Source: Bryum argenteum
Taxonomy: Eukaryota; Streptophyta; Bryopsida; Bryales; Bryaceae
DNA: 64,000 bases
Reading direction: 5' to 3'
Assembly: GCA_037043015.1 (NCBI GenBank)
Contig: CM073324.1
Span: 9,445,013 to 9,509,012, forward strand
A program made the position numbers and the translations under genes. This document shows, in pieces, positions 36,557 through 49,914 of this stretch (within the stretch, counting starts at the first letter, position 1; every line of letters starts with the position of its first letter). A model generated the notes under the pieces. The model ran no database searches. It saw only the letters and a list, made by a program, of their open reading frames with translations, and had not been told where the DNA came from.

Positions 36557-39500
36557 ATGGTGGCGCACTGCGAGAGCGGTGGTGGCTCAGGAGCGATCGG
36601 CGGCAGCATGGCAGCGTCCACACCAAGATTCGGCAGCTTCTACTCTGGTCGGCCGAACGATGAGCTTGATTTGAGCCATTTGCATGAGTTGACTAAACCT
36701 CACGTAGAGTCTTATGATTACTTCGTGGAGCGAGGTTTGGAAGAGGCGGTGCGGCGTTTGCAGCCCGTGGAATTGAAGCATCCCATTTCGGGAACGACCT
36801 TGCGATATATCCTTTCTCTACACTTTTCATGGATTTTGAATCTCAAGGCTGAACTCACTGCTTTTCGGTTTCTTAACCATCAAAATTTCAGCAAAATCCG
36901 ATATCACAAAATTGCTGCAATGGCTCCTTACAATATTTTCAGTGATTAGGGTTTTCGCTTGGTTATATTGCGAGCTCAGTAAGCAGTTACTATCGGTGAA
37001 TTCTAAGGAAGGCTTGCTCAGTTATCACTTCGTTTTAGAATTTTTTTTGCTCATCGTCAGGTCAAGAAGTCATCCATAAACTTTCAAGCAAAGGTTGTAG
37101 AATTTTATACCTGCTGATTTTCAGGACTAGGGGTTGTCGTCGAAATCCTATTAGTCAATTACAATGGATTTGTTCATGAATTGAAAACCTTAACTGCTTG
37201 CACTGTGGGTTGAAAAGCCCAATGTAAGTCCGCCTATGAAGGATCTGGGGAGCCAAGCACTGGACCAGCGCCTTTTGCCATCCGAAGTAAGACTGTCTTA
37301 ATTCCTTGCTGATCAGTCGTAGTGAAAGTAACGCTCTGGTAACAGACCTTTCAACTTGGTCTGCATGTTTTCACAACCACTCTTTCAGTTGGTTCACATC
37401 AATTGAATTCCTGTGTGATATAATCAATTTCATGTCGGCACTAGCTTTGTTTTTTGTAGAAACAAAAGTGGTATAATTCTGATCTGTAATTATTGCTTGT
37501 AATCGCAGTGTCGACTTGGTGGATTGACCTACCGGGGTATATTTACAGGAGATGTGTGCATGCAATGGAATAACGGAGTTGTTATTCGGCACAATCTTTC
37601 CTTCGGAAAGATGCCTGTAATGGTGAAGGTGCGGTTGCACTCCCTCTCAGAACAATCTGTTGGAAGTCGTCTACTCTTGCAGATGCAACTTTTTAAATTG
37701 TGTTGTTGATAGTACAGGAATTTATAGTGAGGATATTTTTTCTTTACTTTTCTTTTATAATTGTATGCTTCCATGCTTCAGTGTTAATTTTTATTGCAAC
37801 AATCAAGTCAAGTTCAGGTCTCTGAAATCACGTGTGTTGTCTTTTGGCCTTGCGTTATCCAGTCTAGCGTTTGTCATCTTCGGGGACTTGATCAGCGGCA
37901 GATGGTCGCTGCGAAAGAGGAGGCTACGGAAATGGGGGGGTCAGTTACTCTTTCCGGTAGTAGAGTAGTTTTGTTAGGTTTTCAAATGTATATACAATTT
38001 GTTACACTTTTTTCTGGTAGCGAGAAGAACCTTGATGTGTTGTCCAGCCAATGTAAATCTCTGTCAAAATCAACTACCTTCTGAGCTCCAAGAACGATTT
38101 GACATAATCTATTTTTTTTCTCATTCTTAATTTTAGTATATGAGTTTATAGTGGCAACAAGAATTTGCAGTGGTACTTGATTCCTGACTGTTTTGTACTC
38201 TGAATTGTAATGACAGGTACTTCATCTGTAACGGGAATGAACGGATTCTCCGACTTCTTATCATGCCGAAGCGTAATTATGTATGTTCAGACCATTTCTT
38301 AAATTTTACAATAGCTATAGCAGCAGACGTTCTTCATTACGTTGTTATGAGTATGGTATATTACTGGCCTGAGTCACATTTGTCCCCCTCCTACGTACAG
38401 GTCGTTGGAGTTAAGCGAAGCTCATATAGGAACCGTGGCCCCAATTATTCTGACAAGGGAGTTATGATCAGGTACTGAATCCTTCTGATGTGTTTGTTAC
38501 GAGGACAGTAGGGAGCATGAAAGGCAAATGTAGCTGTTGAAAAATGTGAGAAGGATCAAATCTGATTCGTTCAGACATCCTTCAGAGTGTGTGTCTTGAG
38601 AGCTTTGAACAGTGTGATTCTCAGATACTTTTTTATGTACGATTGATGTAGTTAGATTGCATGTTTGCTAAACTCGGAATGATCATGGCAGGTGTGTGCG
38701 GCCGGATCAGTCTGCGGTCACAATGAGGATGTACTACATGACATACGGTAGTGCATCACTTGGATTCTCGTAAGCCTCTGTTCGCTTATGGTTTTTCTAT
38801 CTCGGAAGAGTTCATGTAGCTAAATTGTTATATATCAAATTGTGTGCAGTAATCAGGAGATCAGTAATGAATAGCCATTGTATAGTAGATACGTTATCGC
38901 TTGTATCAGCTTGCATTGTGTTCGTAACAGTAACCTGAAGCAATAAAACCGTCCTAATATTACTTGGCGGTTCAATTTTGACAGGTTTCGGCGTCAGGAG
39001 TTTCTCATACCTGTTGGGATTATATTAAAGGTCACCACTAACTATTTCATGCTTCTTTGATTTTGCCTGTCGTTGAGGAATAAAGTACTGATGTCATTTT
39101 TCTGTGATGCAGGCTTTGATTGAAGTAAGTGAGTTCGAGATTTATGAGCAGCTGACGGCCATCCAGAGTGACCTCAAGAACACGAAAGGTGTAGTGGGCT
39201 CACAGTTTGTGAGTCAAAGGGCCAAAATCATATTGGAAGAAGTGAAGAACCTTGCACTTTTCACACGTGTCGAGTGCCTTCAATTCCTTGGTGAGTTACC
39301 ACCACAATACTTCACATAACCCATCATATGAGTGTGCATTGTATGTAGAAACACGGCAATTCTAGTTGTAATCGGTAAGTTAAGGCGACTACGTTGTAAG
39401 CCTTCTAACCTTTGTAGAATTGTGTTTTATGCAGGCAATCGTTTTCGGCCAGTCATGGGTCTAGAGGATAAGCATCAACCAGCAGCTTCGGTAATGAGTT

Positions 39501-42500
39501 TGGCCTTTATACTAGACACTCAATGTTGTTCCACTGTTTTTAGATATCAGTTTCCTGTATGATTATTGAAGATACTGGCGTGTGTATTTCCTATATCAGG
39601 TTGTAGTTTATGGGTGACCGGGATCCTCAGAGTTTCATATGGTTACTGAGCTTGAGCAATTTACTATCTAAAATCATGGTTCTGATTTTAAAACGTAGTT
39701 CAACGCTGTGAGTTTTGCAGATAGGTGAACAGGTTCTTGCGGATTATATACTCTGCCATCTGGATAATCCTCGTGATAAATTCAACTTGCTCGTGTATTC
39801 CCTTTTACCCTACCTAATCACTACTGTGTATATCGTTCTGGTCTGTCTTGTTTCCAGTTTCATTTCAGCATATGAAGTTTCGACGACTGAGGCAGAAAAG
39901 CACTGTATGTGTAGTGAACCGGTTCCTCTCTTCTAATGGTTCATATACATTACGTGCTATGCAGGTTCATGTTACAGAAGCTCTTCGCACTGGTTGACGG
40001 GATGGCAAAACCAGATAATGCAGATGCGTTGCAAAATCACGAGATCTTACTTCCGGGTCATCTGTTGACAATCGTGGTCAAGGTTTGTTTGAAACTTCTT
40101 GAATTTTTTTGCAACAGCAGGAGATCTATGGATATATTATAGCTGGTTGTTTTACTTCACTGGACTTTGTATTCAGGACTGCTGCACAGGAAATAGCTTT
40201 TTGATTCTGACATTACGATCCACTAAAGAGCGTTTGTCTCTGATTTGGAAGTTCAACTGAGGATGCCGTTTTTGTGGATTGATTGTAGGATCGAATCCAG
40301 GATTGGTTGTTGAGACTTCAGGGACAACTTGTAAAAGAGATGAAGGACAAACCCGCCGAGAATGACCTGCAACGTACGATATAAACTCTGTCCTCTTGTC
40401 TTTCTTCTTGCACGTAATTAGGCTTCGTAAGAACGTTTTTGGATGTAAGCTGGTAGGACTTATGCTTGTAGCAGTGAAACATGTGCAGAAGGTATTCGAA
40501 AAAGTGCCACCTTCTGATGTGAGCAAGAAGGTTGAGTATCTTCTTAACACTGGCAATCTCGTCAGCCAGTCAGGGCTGGATCTGAATCAGGTACTAAGCA
40601 TTTTTGGTGTGAACTGTTTCACTGATTATCAGGTGGCATAAATTTTTTCAGTTGGATCTATACGTGACGTACATGTTGCTTTGCTTGTGCGTGCAGGTTG
40701 GAGGCTTCACCGTCGTCGCAGAGAAGCTGAACTTCCTTCGATATATTTCTCACTTTCGTTCAGTACATAGAGGTGCCTTCTTTGCGACGCTTCGGACCAC
40801 CACAGTTCGAAAGCTACTTCCTGAGTAAGTGGCCTTTATTTTCGGTGTGTTTGTTTGCAGTGCAAGACCTGTACCATCGTCCTAGTGTTTTTTGAGGTAT
40901 TAATATTGTAGGCAGCTCGCAGCAAGTGCATTCCTAGTCTTCGTATCTGCTGACCTGGAAAGACTTTCACTACCTCGATGCAGATCATGGGGATTCATGT
41001 GTCCTGTCCATACGCCTGATGGATCACCGTGTGGTCTGCTCAACCATCTTACAGCTGCTTGTCGTAAGCATTTTTCTCTATTAACATTTTTCGTCTTGCA
41101 GTTACCTTTAGTACACTTGTTGAGTGTCATCAAATGATCTGAATGAGTGAACAAACTTAGATTCGGAAATAAGTGGAGCGGATGACGAATTGCCTTATGT
41201 TCAACCGTTGTGCCACGTGGGATGTTGACATTTCTGAACTGATCATCGCAGAAATTTCATCCGATGTGGATGCACGGGGAATCAAGAAGGATCCTATTCA
41301 GATTCGCAAGGCAGTAACCAAGATTCTGGTCAACCTAGGGCTCGTCCCAGTGAACCCGAAATTGTCAAATATGGCTCCGCCAAAATATTTGACAGTGTTG
41401 CTAGACGGTTGTGTTATCGGCCATGTGGCGACCGGAACGATCCCTACTGTCGTTGATCATCTTCGAAGACTTAAAGTAGTCGATAGATCTGAGGTATGAG
41501 AACACCAATGGGCCTCTTTTCTAGATTGACCCTCATGAGATTGGAAGAAGACTGAGTTGATATGTGTATGCAGGTTCCAGCAGATATGGAGATAGCCTAT
41601 ATTCCATGCACATCAGCAGGGTCATACCCTGGTTTGTATCTCGCCACCACACCCTCGCGTTTTATACGAAACGTGAAGCAAATGTTTGGAGATGGTAGCT
41701 TGGAACTTATTGGGCCCCTTGAGCAGGTCAGTGAGTCAACATTCTGCATTTACACAATGTTGTATTGTCCATCCGCTGCTGCCCCGACTCTGGAGGTTAT
41801 GGTTATATCTCAAGCCTTAGAGCTTTTCTTTTCATTGAAATTGTATCCTAAGAAGCTGGGCTTTCTGCAGGCGTACATGGAGATCAAATGTCCAGGTGGA
41901 AATGAGGCTTCTGGCCCTAATTATATACCAACGCACGAGGAGATAAATGCTACAGCCTTTCTGAGTGTTGTTGCAAATCTTACTCCTTGGTCTGATCACA
42001 ATCAGAGTCCCCGTAACATGTATCAGTGTCAGGTACTGGCTCGACCCCGACCTTTCTGCTCGTGATAGTGCAAAATTGCGCGTTTCAGCTTGATTTTGTG
42101 CGCAGTAGTTTCATAATGGTCTTTGTGTTACTTCACTTTGAGTGCCCTATTGACGTGGAGGATGGTTTTGTACAGATGGGAAAACAAACAATGGGGTTCC
42201 CTGCTCAAGCTCTGCAACATCGTGCAGATAATAAGATGTACCGAATCCAGGTATTAGAAATGTGTTGATCTCTTAATTCCTGTATTCTGCGTTCCCACGT
42301 TTAACTTGCTTTCAGGCTAAGTTATGTGCTTGCTGAACATGCCACGATTTCTCTTGTGTTATTAGCTTTCAGTTTGAGCTTTTATAAGAATGTACTTATG
42401 GTTAAGACTGAAATTGTATGCTTTGCTTGCAGACTCCGCAAATGCCAATTGCGCAGACAGGAGCTTGGTCCAAGTACCACATGAACGAATTTCCAACGGG

Positions 42501-44558
42501 TACTAATGCCATTGTTGCTGTTCTTGCTTACACGGGGTAAGAATCGACGCTACATGCTTTACTGTACTATTTTCTACGATCATGTCAACAGCATTCTTGG
42601 TCTCATTGTTGGAATTATCGATCAGGTTCGACATGGAGGATGCTATGATATTGAACAAGTCATCTGTGGAGCGAGGGCTACATTATGGCCAAGTTTACAA
42701 GGTACGTATATTATCTGCACACATTTGTTGCATCTTCAAAAGACAGGAAATTCTTGAAGCCTTCTTTTACGGGACTGACAACTAATGTGCGTGAATGCAG
42801 TCGGAGACAATTGATTTGACCGATCTTCGACAGCGGGGAGATGGCATCACAAATGTTTTTGCAAGGTCCGGTGCCATGGCAAGATTTAAGGAACAGGCGG
42901 ACAAGTCGGCGAACTTCATTGATGTTGATGGTCTACCTTACATCGGACAGGTAAATAATTCGAAGTGCAAATCCTCTCGGTGAAACATTTGAAGTGTAAC
43001 TTTACCTGATTTTTTTCGCTTGTGACCTAATATCAGGATGTTATGTGCAGACCTTGGCCGATGGAGATCCGTACTGTAGTGTTTTAAACAAGATGACAGG
43101 AGTGTCAAAGTTGTCAAAGTTGAAAGGCTCTGAAGCTGCCATTGTGGATTATGTGGCTGCTATCAATACAGGCAGTAAAGATCCTCTTCAGAAGGTGACA
43201 ATCCGCACTCGGCATCCACGATATCCGCAAATTGGAGACAAGTTCAGTAGTAGGCATGGACAGAAAGGAGTGTGTTCACAACTGTGGCCGGATGTGGATA
43301 TGCCTTTCTCCGCTGTGACAGGGATGCGCCCAGACATCATCATCAACCCCCATGCCTTCCCTTCACGTATGACAATTGGCATGCTTCTCGAGTCGATGGC
43401 TGCTAAGGTGGACCTTCTTTCTTACTTTTGGATGTTCATATCATGCTCTTTCTTCACATTCTTTTTGCTTATAAGTCTTTGGTTTCTGTCAAATTTCTTA
43501 ACATGACAATCGTAGCGTGTCCTTACAGTACGGGGAGAATTTCTCATTACAATCTGCTTGTACATACCATATGGCATGTATTTTTCAATCAAGCAAGCTC
43601 CAATCCGATATTAGGGTTATTATGAATGAAGTGGAAATGTCTCCTGAAACTGCAGGCGGGTGCGCTGGATGGTAAATTCAAAGATGCAACTCCCTTTAAG
43701 AAGTGCGGTCCGGAAGGAGATGGAAAGAATTTCGCCGATAAAGGAGGGAACGACGGGAGCGCAGAAAGGTTTGGGAAGGAAATGAATGCGCATGGATTCA
43801 ATTACCATGGGACTGAAGTCATGTACAGTGGTGTCTACGGCACAGAGTTTGTTTTCGAAATCTACTTGGGCGTGGTGTATTACCAACGACTGCGGCACAT
43901 GGTGTCTGACAAGTACCAGGTACAGACCCTGAACTCGATATCAATGTAGAAAACATGCACTTGTAAGGTCTTACACTCACAGCGAAAACAAAAAAATAGA
44001 GTTTCGTGGTGAAATCTCCTCAGGCCCTGCACTTGATGTCAATGTAGAAAACATTCCATGGGGCACTTCAAGCGCTTCAATCATATATAGAGCTTTGTGG
44101 TAAGATTTGTTTTACTCTTCGGGCTGAACTCTTTGGCCTGTAAATGTTTTGCTCAGGTGCGTTCAATGGGGCCTGTGAACCCAGTAACGAGACAGCCAGT
44201 GAAGGGTCGTAAGGTAGGAGGAGGCATTCGGTTCGGAGAGATGGAGCGTGATGCTCTGCTAGCGCATGGAGCAGCATATCTATTACACGATCGTTTACAT
44301 GCATGCTCCGATTATCACACGGCCAATGTGTGCCGCACCTGTGGAAGCTTACTGTCAATAGTACCGCTGCCAACGACGAGAGGCACCCTGGGATCTCTGG
44401 GTCTTGGCATTCAACAGGGCGGGAAGAAGATTTGCCGCGTCTGCAACAGTAGTAAGGGCATCGAGACAGTGGCCATGCCGTTCGTGTTCAGGTATCTTGC
44501 TGCTGAACTGGCGGCCATGAACATCAAGCTCGAACTGACTCTCTCAAAAGAACTCTAA
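36557..44558 (+). CDS. NRPA2: RNA polymerase I second-largest subunit (RPA2/RPA135)
   Basis: Twenty-six exons join in phase to 1203 residues: 36557-36806, 37204-37286, 37509-37628, 37863-37939, 38217-38280, 38401-38471, 38692-38769, 38985-39030, 39113-39290, 39435-39490, 39721-39794, 39965-40082, 40289-40373, 40472-40590, 40697-40824, 40984-41063, 41252-41493, 41574-41726, 41871-42032, 42176-42250, 42433-42536, 42626-42701, 42801-42950, 43051-43407, 43656-43919, 44157-44558. It forms half of the active centre of the enzyme that transcribes 35S rRNA in the nucleolus. Seen: protrusion start [24 protein letters not shown], fork part [39 protein letters not shown] (about 787-805), [12 protein letters not shown] (about 925), [13 protein letters not shown], and clamp zinc Cys pairs at about 1129/1132 and 1163/1166. 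Pol I-type length and absence of Pol II/III signatures support the call. The first intron is AT-AC. Confidence 0.96.
36807..37203 (+). other. AT-AC U12-type intron of RPA2
   Basis: The intron starts ATATCCTTT, the exact U12 AT-AC donor, and ends CAC. A branch site CCTTAAC at 37188-37194 lies about 10 bases before the end, as U12 introns require. No GT donor exists in the exon where the family alignment breaks, and this cut keeps phase: TTG CGA T joins TG TGG GTT. All other RPA2 introns are GT-AG. Confidence 0.9.
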
Positions 44559-44559
44559 T

Positions 44560-46400
44560 CTAGAATTGTTTCTCCGATCATGTAGCCAGCCAGCGTTTTT
44601 TGAATGAGTATTTTCCATTAGAATGGAGCGATTTAGGATAGTCATGCACATGATGTTCTAGTATGCATTTATACGGAAACATTTTTGCATGCAAGGCATG
44701 TATATTACAGAGTTGGCAGTTTCATCGATGTGTGCTCCTTTACCTGTTATTGTGAAGTTCAATCCCTCAAGTCCGGACTCCAGTTTTTCGACTTTGATCG
44801 TAAAGTTTATGAATGTTTTCGAAAGACTATGTTTGTTGTTTGACTTTGGAAATTTATTCTGTAAAGCGCATCAATAGTCTTGTTCAGTTTTCCAAACGCA
44901 TGTACTTGTTATAAGTATCTGTGTATTGACTTTTGTGTGATTTTCCTGAACATGTAATGTGATTTACGAGTTTGATCTCTAACACGGAAGTGACATTGGA
45001 CTTTTACCACTTCCAGTGGCAATCTTTAGCATTCATTTACCCCCAGATCACTGTTCGCTGTTCGGGAAGTTTTTAACACAATCTAGCTATTATCCCCTTC
45101 TTCATAAAATTATTCGTTAATTCTATTTGATACCTCCATGATACTTGGGTAATACTCATGTGATTCTTTGGTGATATTTAGAATATGAGTTGTAAAAAAA
45201 CCTAACTCTTTCAAATTGAATCGATAAGTTGACAAATTCGTTCGGTTGATTTACAATTGACTGATGGTTCTTCCCCAACAGAGCCCGAGATGTTCTTGAT
45301 ATCAAGATAAAACCTACATTTTTCTAGTTGGAAGATCTTTGTTCCAAATAATTCTAGTATTGGATGTCTAATGATGTTTGTATTGTTTAGGGGTTAATGT
45401 AGGGGGAGAATGTAGCCGCGCCTCTCCACCGGAACATCCTTTACAACTGTGCACCACCTACATTTTTGGGACAAAACTTAACCAAGGAATGCATTGCCCT
45501 ATGCCTCAACTAGAACAACGTTGTGACCGCTTGATAGAACTTCTCTTCCTTACTCAAACAAAATAACAAGACATATAAGATACACCACTTCCTAAGGTAT
45601 CAACAATTGCTCCATTTAATTCGTTTAACTAGATCTTACATTGCTTGTACTTCGATGGTATTGGTGGCACTAATTGCAACATGCTCAATGTGGACGTCAA
45701 CCTCAACAGCATTGTCCTTGCAACTTGGTCTTTTTCTCCTTGCTGAATAAATTCAACCTTGGATGTTGCATATCAATGACACACTGTTCACCCGAAAATT
45801 TCAAATAGATTGCAGACACCATTCGGTGATATATATTCAAAGATAGTTGTGCAACCTAGTACAACCTACTACACAAGTTGTTAAGGTGATCACTAGCCTC
45901 AACCTTTATCACCACTTATCGTAATTAAAGCTAATTTGTCACTCTTATGGTCGTGTACTAGTGTAACGGTTTGTCTAGAAAACGGTCCACTCATCAGTAT
46001 GACATCTAAATTCAGTTGTATTACCAACATCAGAGTTGGGTAGATGATTAATACTAAAAATAGAAATACCTACCAACAATAACAACACTTCAGATCCAAA
46101 ATCTAGTAACACCTGCCAACATTAAAGACAATTCAACAACTCGGATCGAAAATCTAATATAATTGCTCGACACCCTTTTGTTACACAAAAGTTATGGGAT
46201 GAGAAGATTAACTCATAAAATTCCAAGCTTTTTTGGGACCTCCAATTTTATTTTATTTTTTAGGTTTTTGGCACACAATTAAAGGGAGACCTTTATTACA
46301 AGAAAGTGTTACACAAAAGCTACTTGTGTCATGTGCGGCAAAGTTGGACTTTTTCTGGGCTTTAAAGGAGGAAATAAGGAAATAGAGAAACAAGATAGAT
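44560..46400. other. Spacer after RPA2
   Basis: AT-rich, with the RPA2 3' UTR at its start. Short open frames at 44689-44877 and 45378-45566 have no motif. No gene seen. Confidence 0.45.
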
Positions 46401-46419
46401 AGAATTACAACCTACCTAC

Positions 46420-47452
46420 TCATGGTCCTCTAAGGTGCCATTGAGGATAACTCCCCTTCCAAGTAGCTAGGACTCCGTTGATGCACCAATTTTCCTTAAA
46501 TTGGTTAATAAGTATTGCACTCTTCTCAAGCGTGTTAGCCTTAGCCTTACCACACGCCTTCTGAGTCTTTCGCCATGCTAGTTTCCCGAAGTCAATAAGT
46601 CCCATATGGTGAAAAAGCTCTATTTTCTCTTTATTCCAATCATTGACATCAAAGGCAACATCGTTTTTGTCGTGCCAAAGCGTCGAGAGCATTGTTCTTC
46701 TCGAAAGGAGCATTATTTCTTTTAAAAGGAGCCAAACTCTTCTAACTTGTTTAAACTGCTGGGGCATTCTATGGGCAAAAATGCGTTGCTTTCAATTGAA
46801 AATGGGCACTCTTTCTTGCCTCCTTCCTCTCTTCTTCTCAAAGGTTAGCTTGAATAACATTTTGGCACACCATTTCCAAGCTATTCCAGCTGATGGGCAA
46901 TCCCAAAATCTACGCAAAAGTCTCTCAGTCTCCCTTATCCTTGTTGCATACTACAAACCTTTGGTGTAGATTAGGTTGGACCTTGTCGCGCCAAGCATTG
47001 ATTGTGACTACTCTATGTGAGATAGGCCAAATAAGTCCAACTTCTTTCTTAATTCTTTGCTTATGTCACATGTTGAGCCACTTGAGTTTACAGTCTTTGG
47101 GGAGGGTGCCTCTCCACTTGGTCTTGACAATGTTGTCCGCTTGGTAAAGTCTTGCTAAAAGATTTCTCTCAAGCTTGGTGGGATAGCCCATAAGCCGGTT
47201 TGGAGGGTGATTTGGAGCCTTGTCCGCCCAATTCAATCTTCCTAGGTCCCATGCCACCTTGTCAATTTTGCCATAGAAAAGGTGAATGATTTTCTTCTTA
47301 GGACCTCTCTTGGTGATGGCTACTGTTACACAAGCTAAGTGTCCATAGATGTTGATAAGTCTCTTTAGAATTTTGCTCAAGCGGTATGACAGAGTTCTCA
47401 GCGTAGAAGCTAGAACTGTCTCAAGAATAAAAAGTGCGATTTTTGACCACAT
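46420..47452 (-). pseudogene. Retroelement-derived coding remnant (possibly LINE)
   Basis: Two open minus frames, 47452-47066 and 46767-46420, read like parts of one decayed protein. The first has LRTLSYRLSKILKRLINIYG and later WDLGRLNWADKAPN and LARLYQADN. The second has LLSRRTMLSTLWHDKND and KLAWRKTQKA. The Trp/Leu-rich style resembles the C-terminal end of plant LINE reverse-transcriptase polyproteins (zf-RVT region), but I cannot show a catalytic motif. The frame is broken between 47066 and 46767. Confidence 0.4.
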
Positions 47453-47650
47453 TGTTTGAATTGACGTATGGTCAAGTTTTTATTTTCTATTTAAACTTTC
47501 AACTATAAGATCTCAGACCCTTTTTCCATTAAAAATCAGAAGCCTTCGGTCAAACTCCACTTGGGCCCTAGCCCACACTTGAGAAGCCATGGTCTTTGGT
47601 TGTAGTGTAAAGTGAGAGAAGGGCAAAACCGTCCATGTGGAACTTTTATT

Positions 47651-47847
47651 GAAATTATTTTAAAATTATAATAAATGATTGGTGGAGGTTTTTTAAAAAC
47701 CAATCCCCCCCCGCATTCGTAGTGAAGATCACCTCATTGACGTAGGCCTAAGTACAATTCTACTAGGGACTCTCATCATTGTATCACTTTGCAATGTCCA
47801 TGTATGCAACCTCCACCAATCATTTATTATAGTTTAAAAATCATTTA
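47651..47847. mobile_element. MITE-like element with inverted ends
   Basis: A perfect 23-bp inverted pair, 47668-47690 and 47808-47830 (core AATGATTGGTGGAGGTT), extends imperfectly outwards to about 40 bp. The whole is close to 200 bp, without coding capacity and with AT-rich flanks. Size and shape fit a miniature inverted-repeat transposable element. The target duplication is not clear. Confidence 0.55.
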
Positions 47848-47849
47848 TT

Positions 47850-48925
47850 AACATGTGGTAAGAGTAACATACATGAAATTTTATCAACACTAGGTGAAAC
47901 TATCATCTTGTTCATCTTATAAGAGTTAACTATAGCGATTGATAAGAAGGTAAGTAAAGCGTTTTTCTGACGTGGCTCACAAGGAATTTTTGTTCTTGTC
48001 CACATTGCAATAGGCCACCTACTAGGTAAGAAAACAAAAGCTTTAACCCCAACCCAAACTCCCTAATACCGCTTTCCCACTAAACTGGAAAAGAACTTTT
48101 TCCCAACATGCACTTGTGAGGCAGCCCTTCTTATTCTCGGTATTCATGTTAATAGCATAAACAATAGTAATGAAACGGGGCACAATGGCTTTTTAGGTAT
48201 GCGAGGTATATTCCTTATTTTCTTGCGAGTCTTCTTGTTTATTCTTGGTGACCACATTGAAGGAAAATAGGAGAAAATGTGACACAATTTCTTTCACACA
48301 CATCAGATCCCAAAAGCAAGTCAACATCAAGTGTCTAAGATGAATTGCTCTTATAATACATTGAACTAAGCTTCAGACCATACGATACGCCAGTCAAAAA
48401 GATATTATTAGAGGTATTGTACCAAATAATTGCAAGAACTTCAATCAATTTGTAATTGTATTCTCAAATGCATGTGATAGAGTAGCTCTAGAATGAACTC
48501 CAGTCATACTAACTCTAGTGAATGAAACATCGTATGATCCACTGAGTGGAGGAGTATACGGTACCAAGCGTTTTCTAACCATAAAGCTCAAACTAGAGTT
48601 TTGTGAGCTGCACATACACAATGTCTGTACAATGTCTGCACGCAATAAATATGGCTCTGTTCACAGAGACAGCAATATCATAAGAATGCTTGATTCTCTC
48701 GCATAAGTTTTTGAATCGATTTTTAACCAATCGATGTATGGATAAACTGAAAAAGCACAACATGAACTTACCCAAAAACAATTGCGCGGCTGTGAGAGTT
48801 TTTAACTTTAGAGTTTCGGTGAATACCTCTCGAGATCAACAAATTCAAATGTGGTTTCAATCATAACCAGAGAGTGACATTACCATTCGAGCCAGAGCTT
48901 GCAAGATGCCACAAGAAGTCTGATT
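47850..48925. other. AT-rich spacer
   Basis: No gene or repeat boundary was recognised here. Confidence 0.4.
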
Positions 48926-48927
48926 GT

Positions 48928-49430
48928 CTGAAATATCACACACGCATTACTCAGAATCGGAATATGGCCGATTAGAAACACCCTCGGAGGTAATTGCTGC
49001 CACTACTCCTCTCAACCATCGCCAATCCATTTGAAGGCAGCATGCAAGTGAGTTCCGCAGGGGCAATACCGTGGCCATGATGTGTACAGCAGCAACGTTG
49101 GTGTAATACTCCACCCATCTAAACCCAATCTGCATGCTCCATCACTAATAAAACATTCCTCGCAGAAAAATGCAAACTGAATGTGAATCTTTCAGAGCAG
49201 AATGTGAGACCTAAGCGTGCTAGAGGATTCATGCGACAATGGCATTAGGTGTTCAGTAGGAAAAGCGAGGATGTGGAGGCATGATGATCCCTTACGTTTT
49301 GACTCCATGCTGGCGACGGGAGGGGGTACAAGAAGGGCGAGGTGATGACAGGGAAATATACCTTTCTCGGCCTTTTGGCTAAGATCAAGTGTAGTATCTG
49401 TTCTTATCAGTTTAATATCTGATATGAGGA
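48928..49430 (+). repeat. Segmental duplication, copy 1 (contains the intact U2 gene start)
   Basis: It is matched by 49915-50405 in the same orientation. Shared words include GAAATATCACACACGCATTA, ACTCCACCCATCTAAACCCA, GATTCATGCGACAATGGCAT and CGTTTTGACTCCATGCTGG. Copy 2 has scattered substitutions and small indels. Confidence 0.9.
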
Positions 49431-49552
49431 TCATCGATCCCTACGATATTAATCTCATTTTTCTCGGGTGCGGGTCTATGTGGTAGCTTGCTGCCTGGAC
49501 TCGCGCGCGTCGCCTTGGTTTTGCACTACTTCCTCGGCAGGCGCAGCCCTCC
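49358..49552 (+). ncRNA. U2: U2 spliceosomal snRNA
   Basis: The first 70 bases match the near-universal U2 5' domain: ATACCTTTCTCGGCCTTTTG, then the branch-site recognition element GTAGTA, then TTCTTATCAGTTTAATATCT. Stem IIb follows (GGATCATCGATCC), then the Sm-site region ATTTTTCTCGG, then a stem III that folds (GCGGGTC with GACTCGC, inner GGTAGC with GCTGCC), then stem-loop IV with loop TTTGCACTAC. U2 pairs with the intron branch site in the major spliceosome. The usual plant upstream element (RTCCCACATCG) and a good TATA box are not evident, so expression is uncertain. The 3' end is set by the end of stem IV. Confidence 0.93.
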
Positions 49553-49914
49553 TTCCTCCGAAGGGAACCAATTTAAATCCAAACAGGAAATGATTCTGCA
49601 CTGAGAAGAAGGTGACTCTTTTCTTACAAACATTGACCAATCCAACCACGCGCTGAATCATGTATTTGGTCGCTGATTCGCTAGTCGGGCAGTCAAGACC
49701 TACTCGCATGAATGCCTCGATGAGGAACTTTCAGAGCACTCGACCTCCTCGGACTAAGACCACCTGTGTGCGTTCAGAGTCCAAGGCTTCAATTCAATCG
49801 GGAGCAGGTCATGCTTTTGAGCTTATTCTCCGTCGTTTTAAAGATTTGTTTGTGGGAGTGTGGGACTACGTCAGGTTTCTGAGATCTCTATTGTTTTACG
49901 GTATGAAGTTATGC

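Noticed and set aside
41173-41251. Upstream in-frame extension of an RPA2 exon, suggesting an extra 27 residues
   Set aside because: An acceptor at 41251 gives the correct phase and reproduces the family pattern (S-S-D-V-D-A-R-G) directly after [10 protein letters not shown]. The extension has no counterpart in the family.
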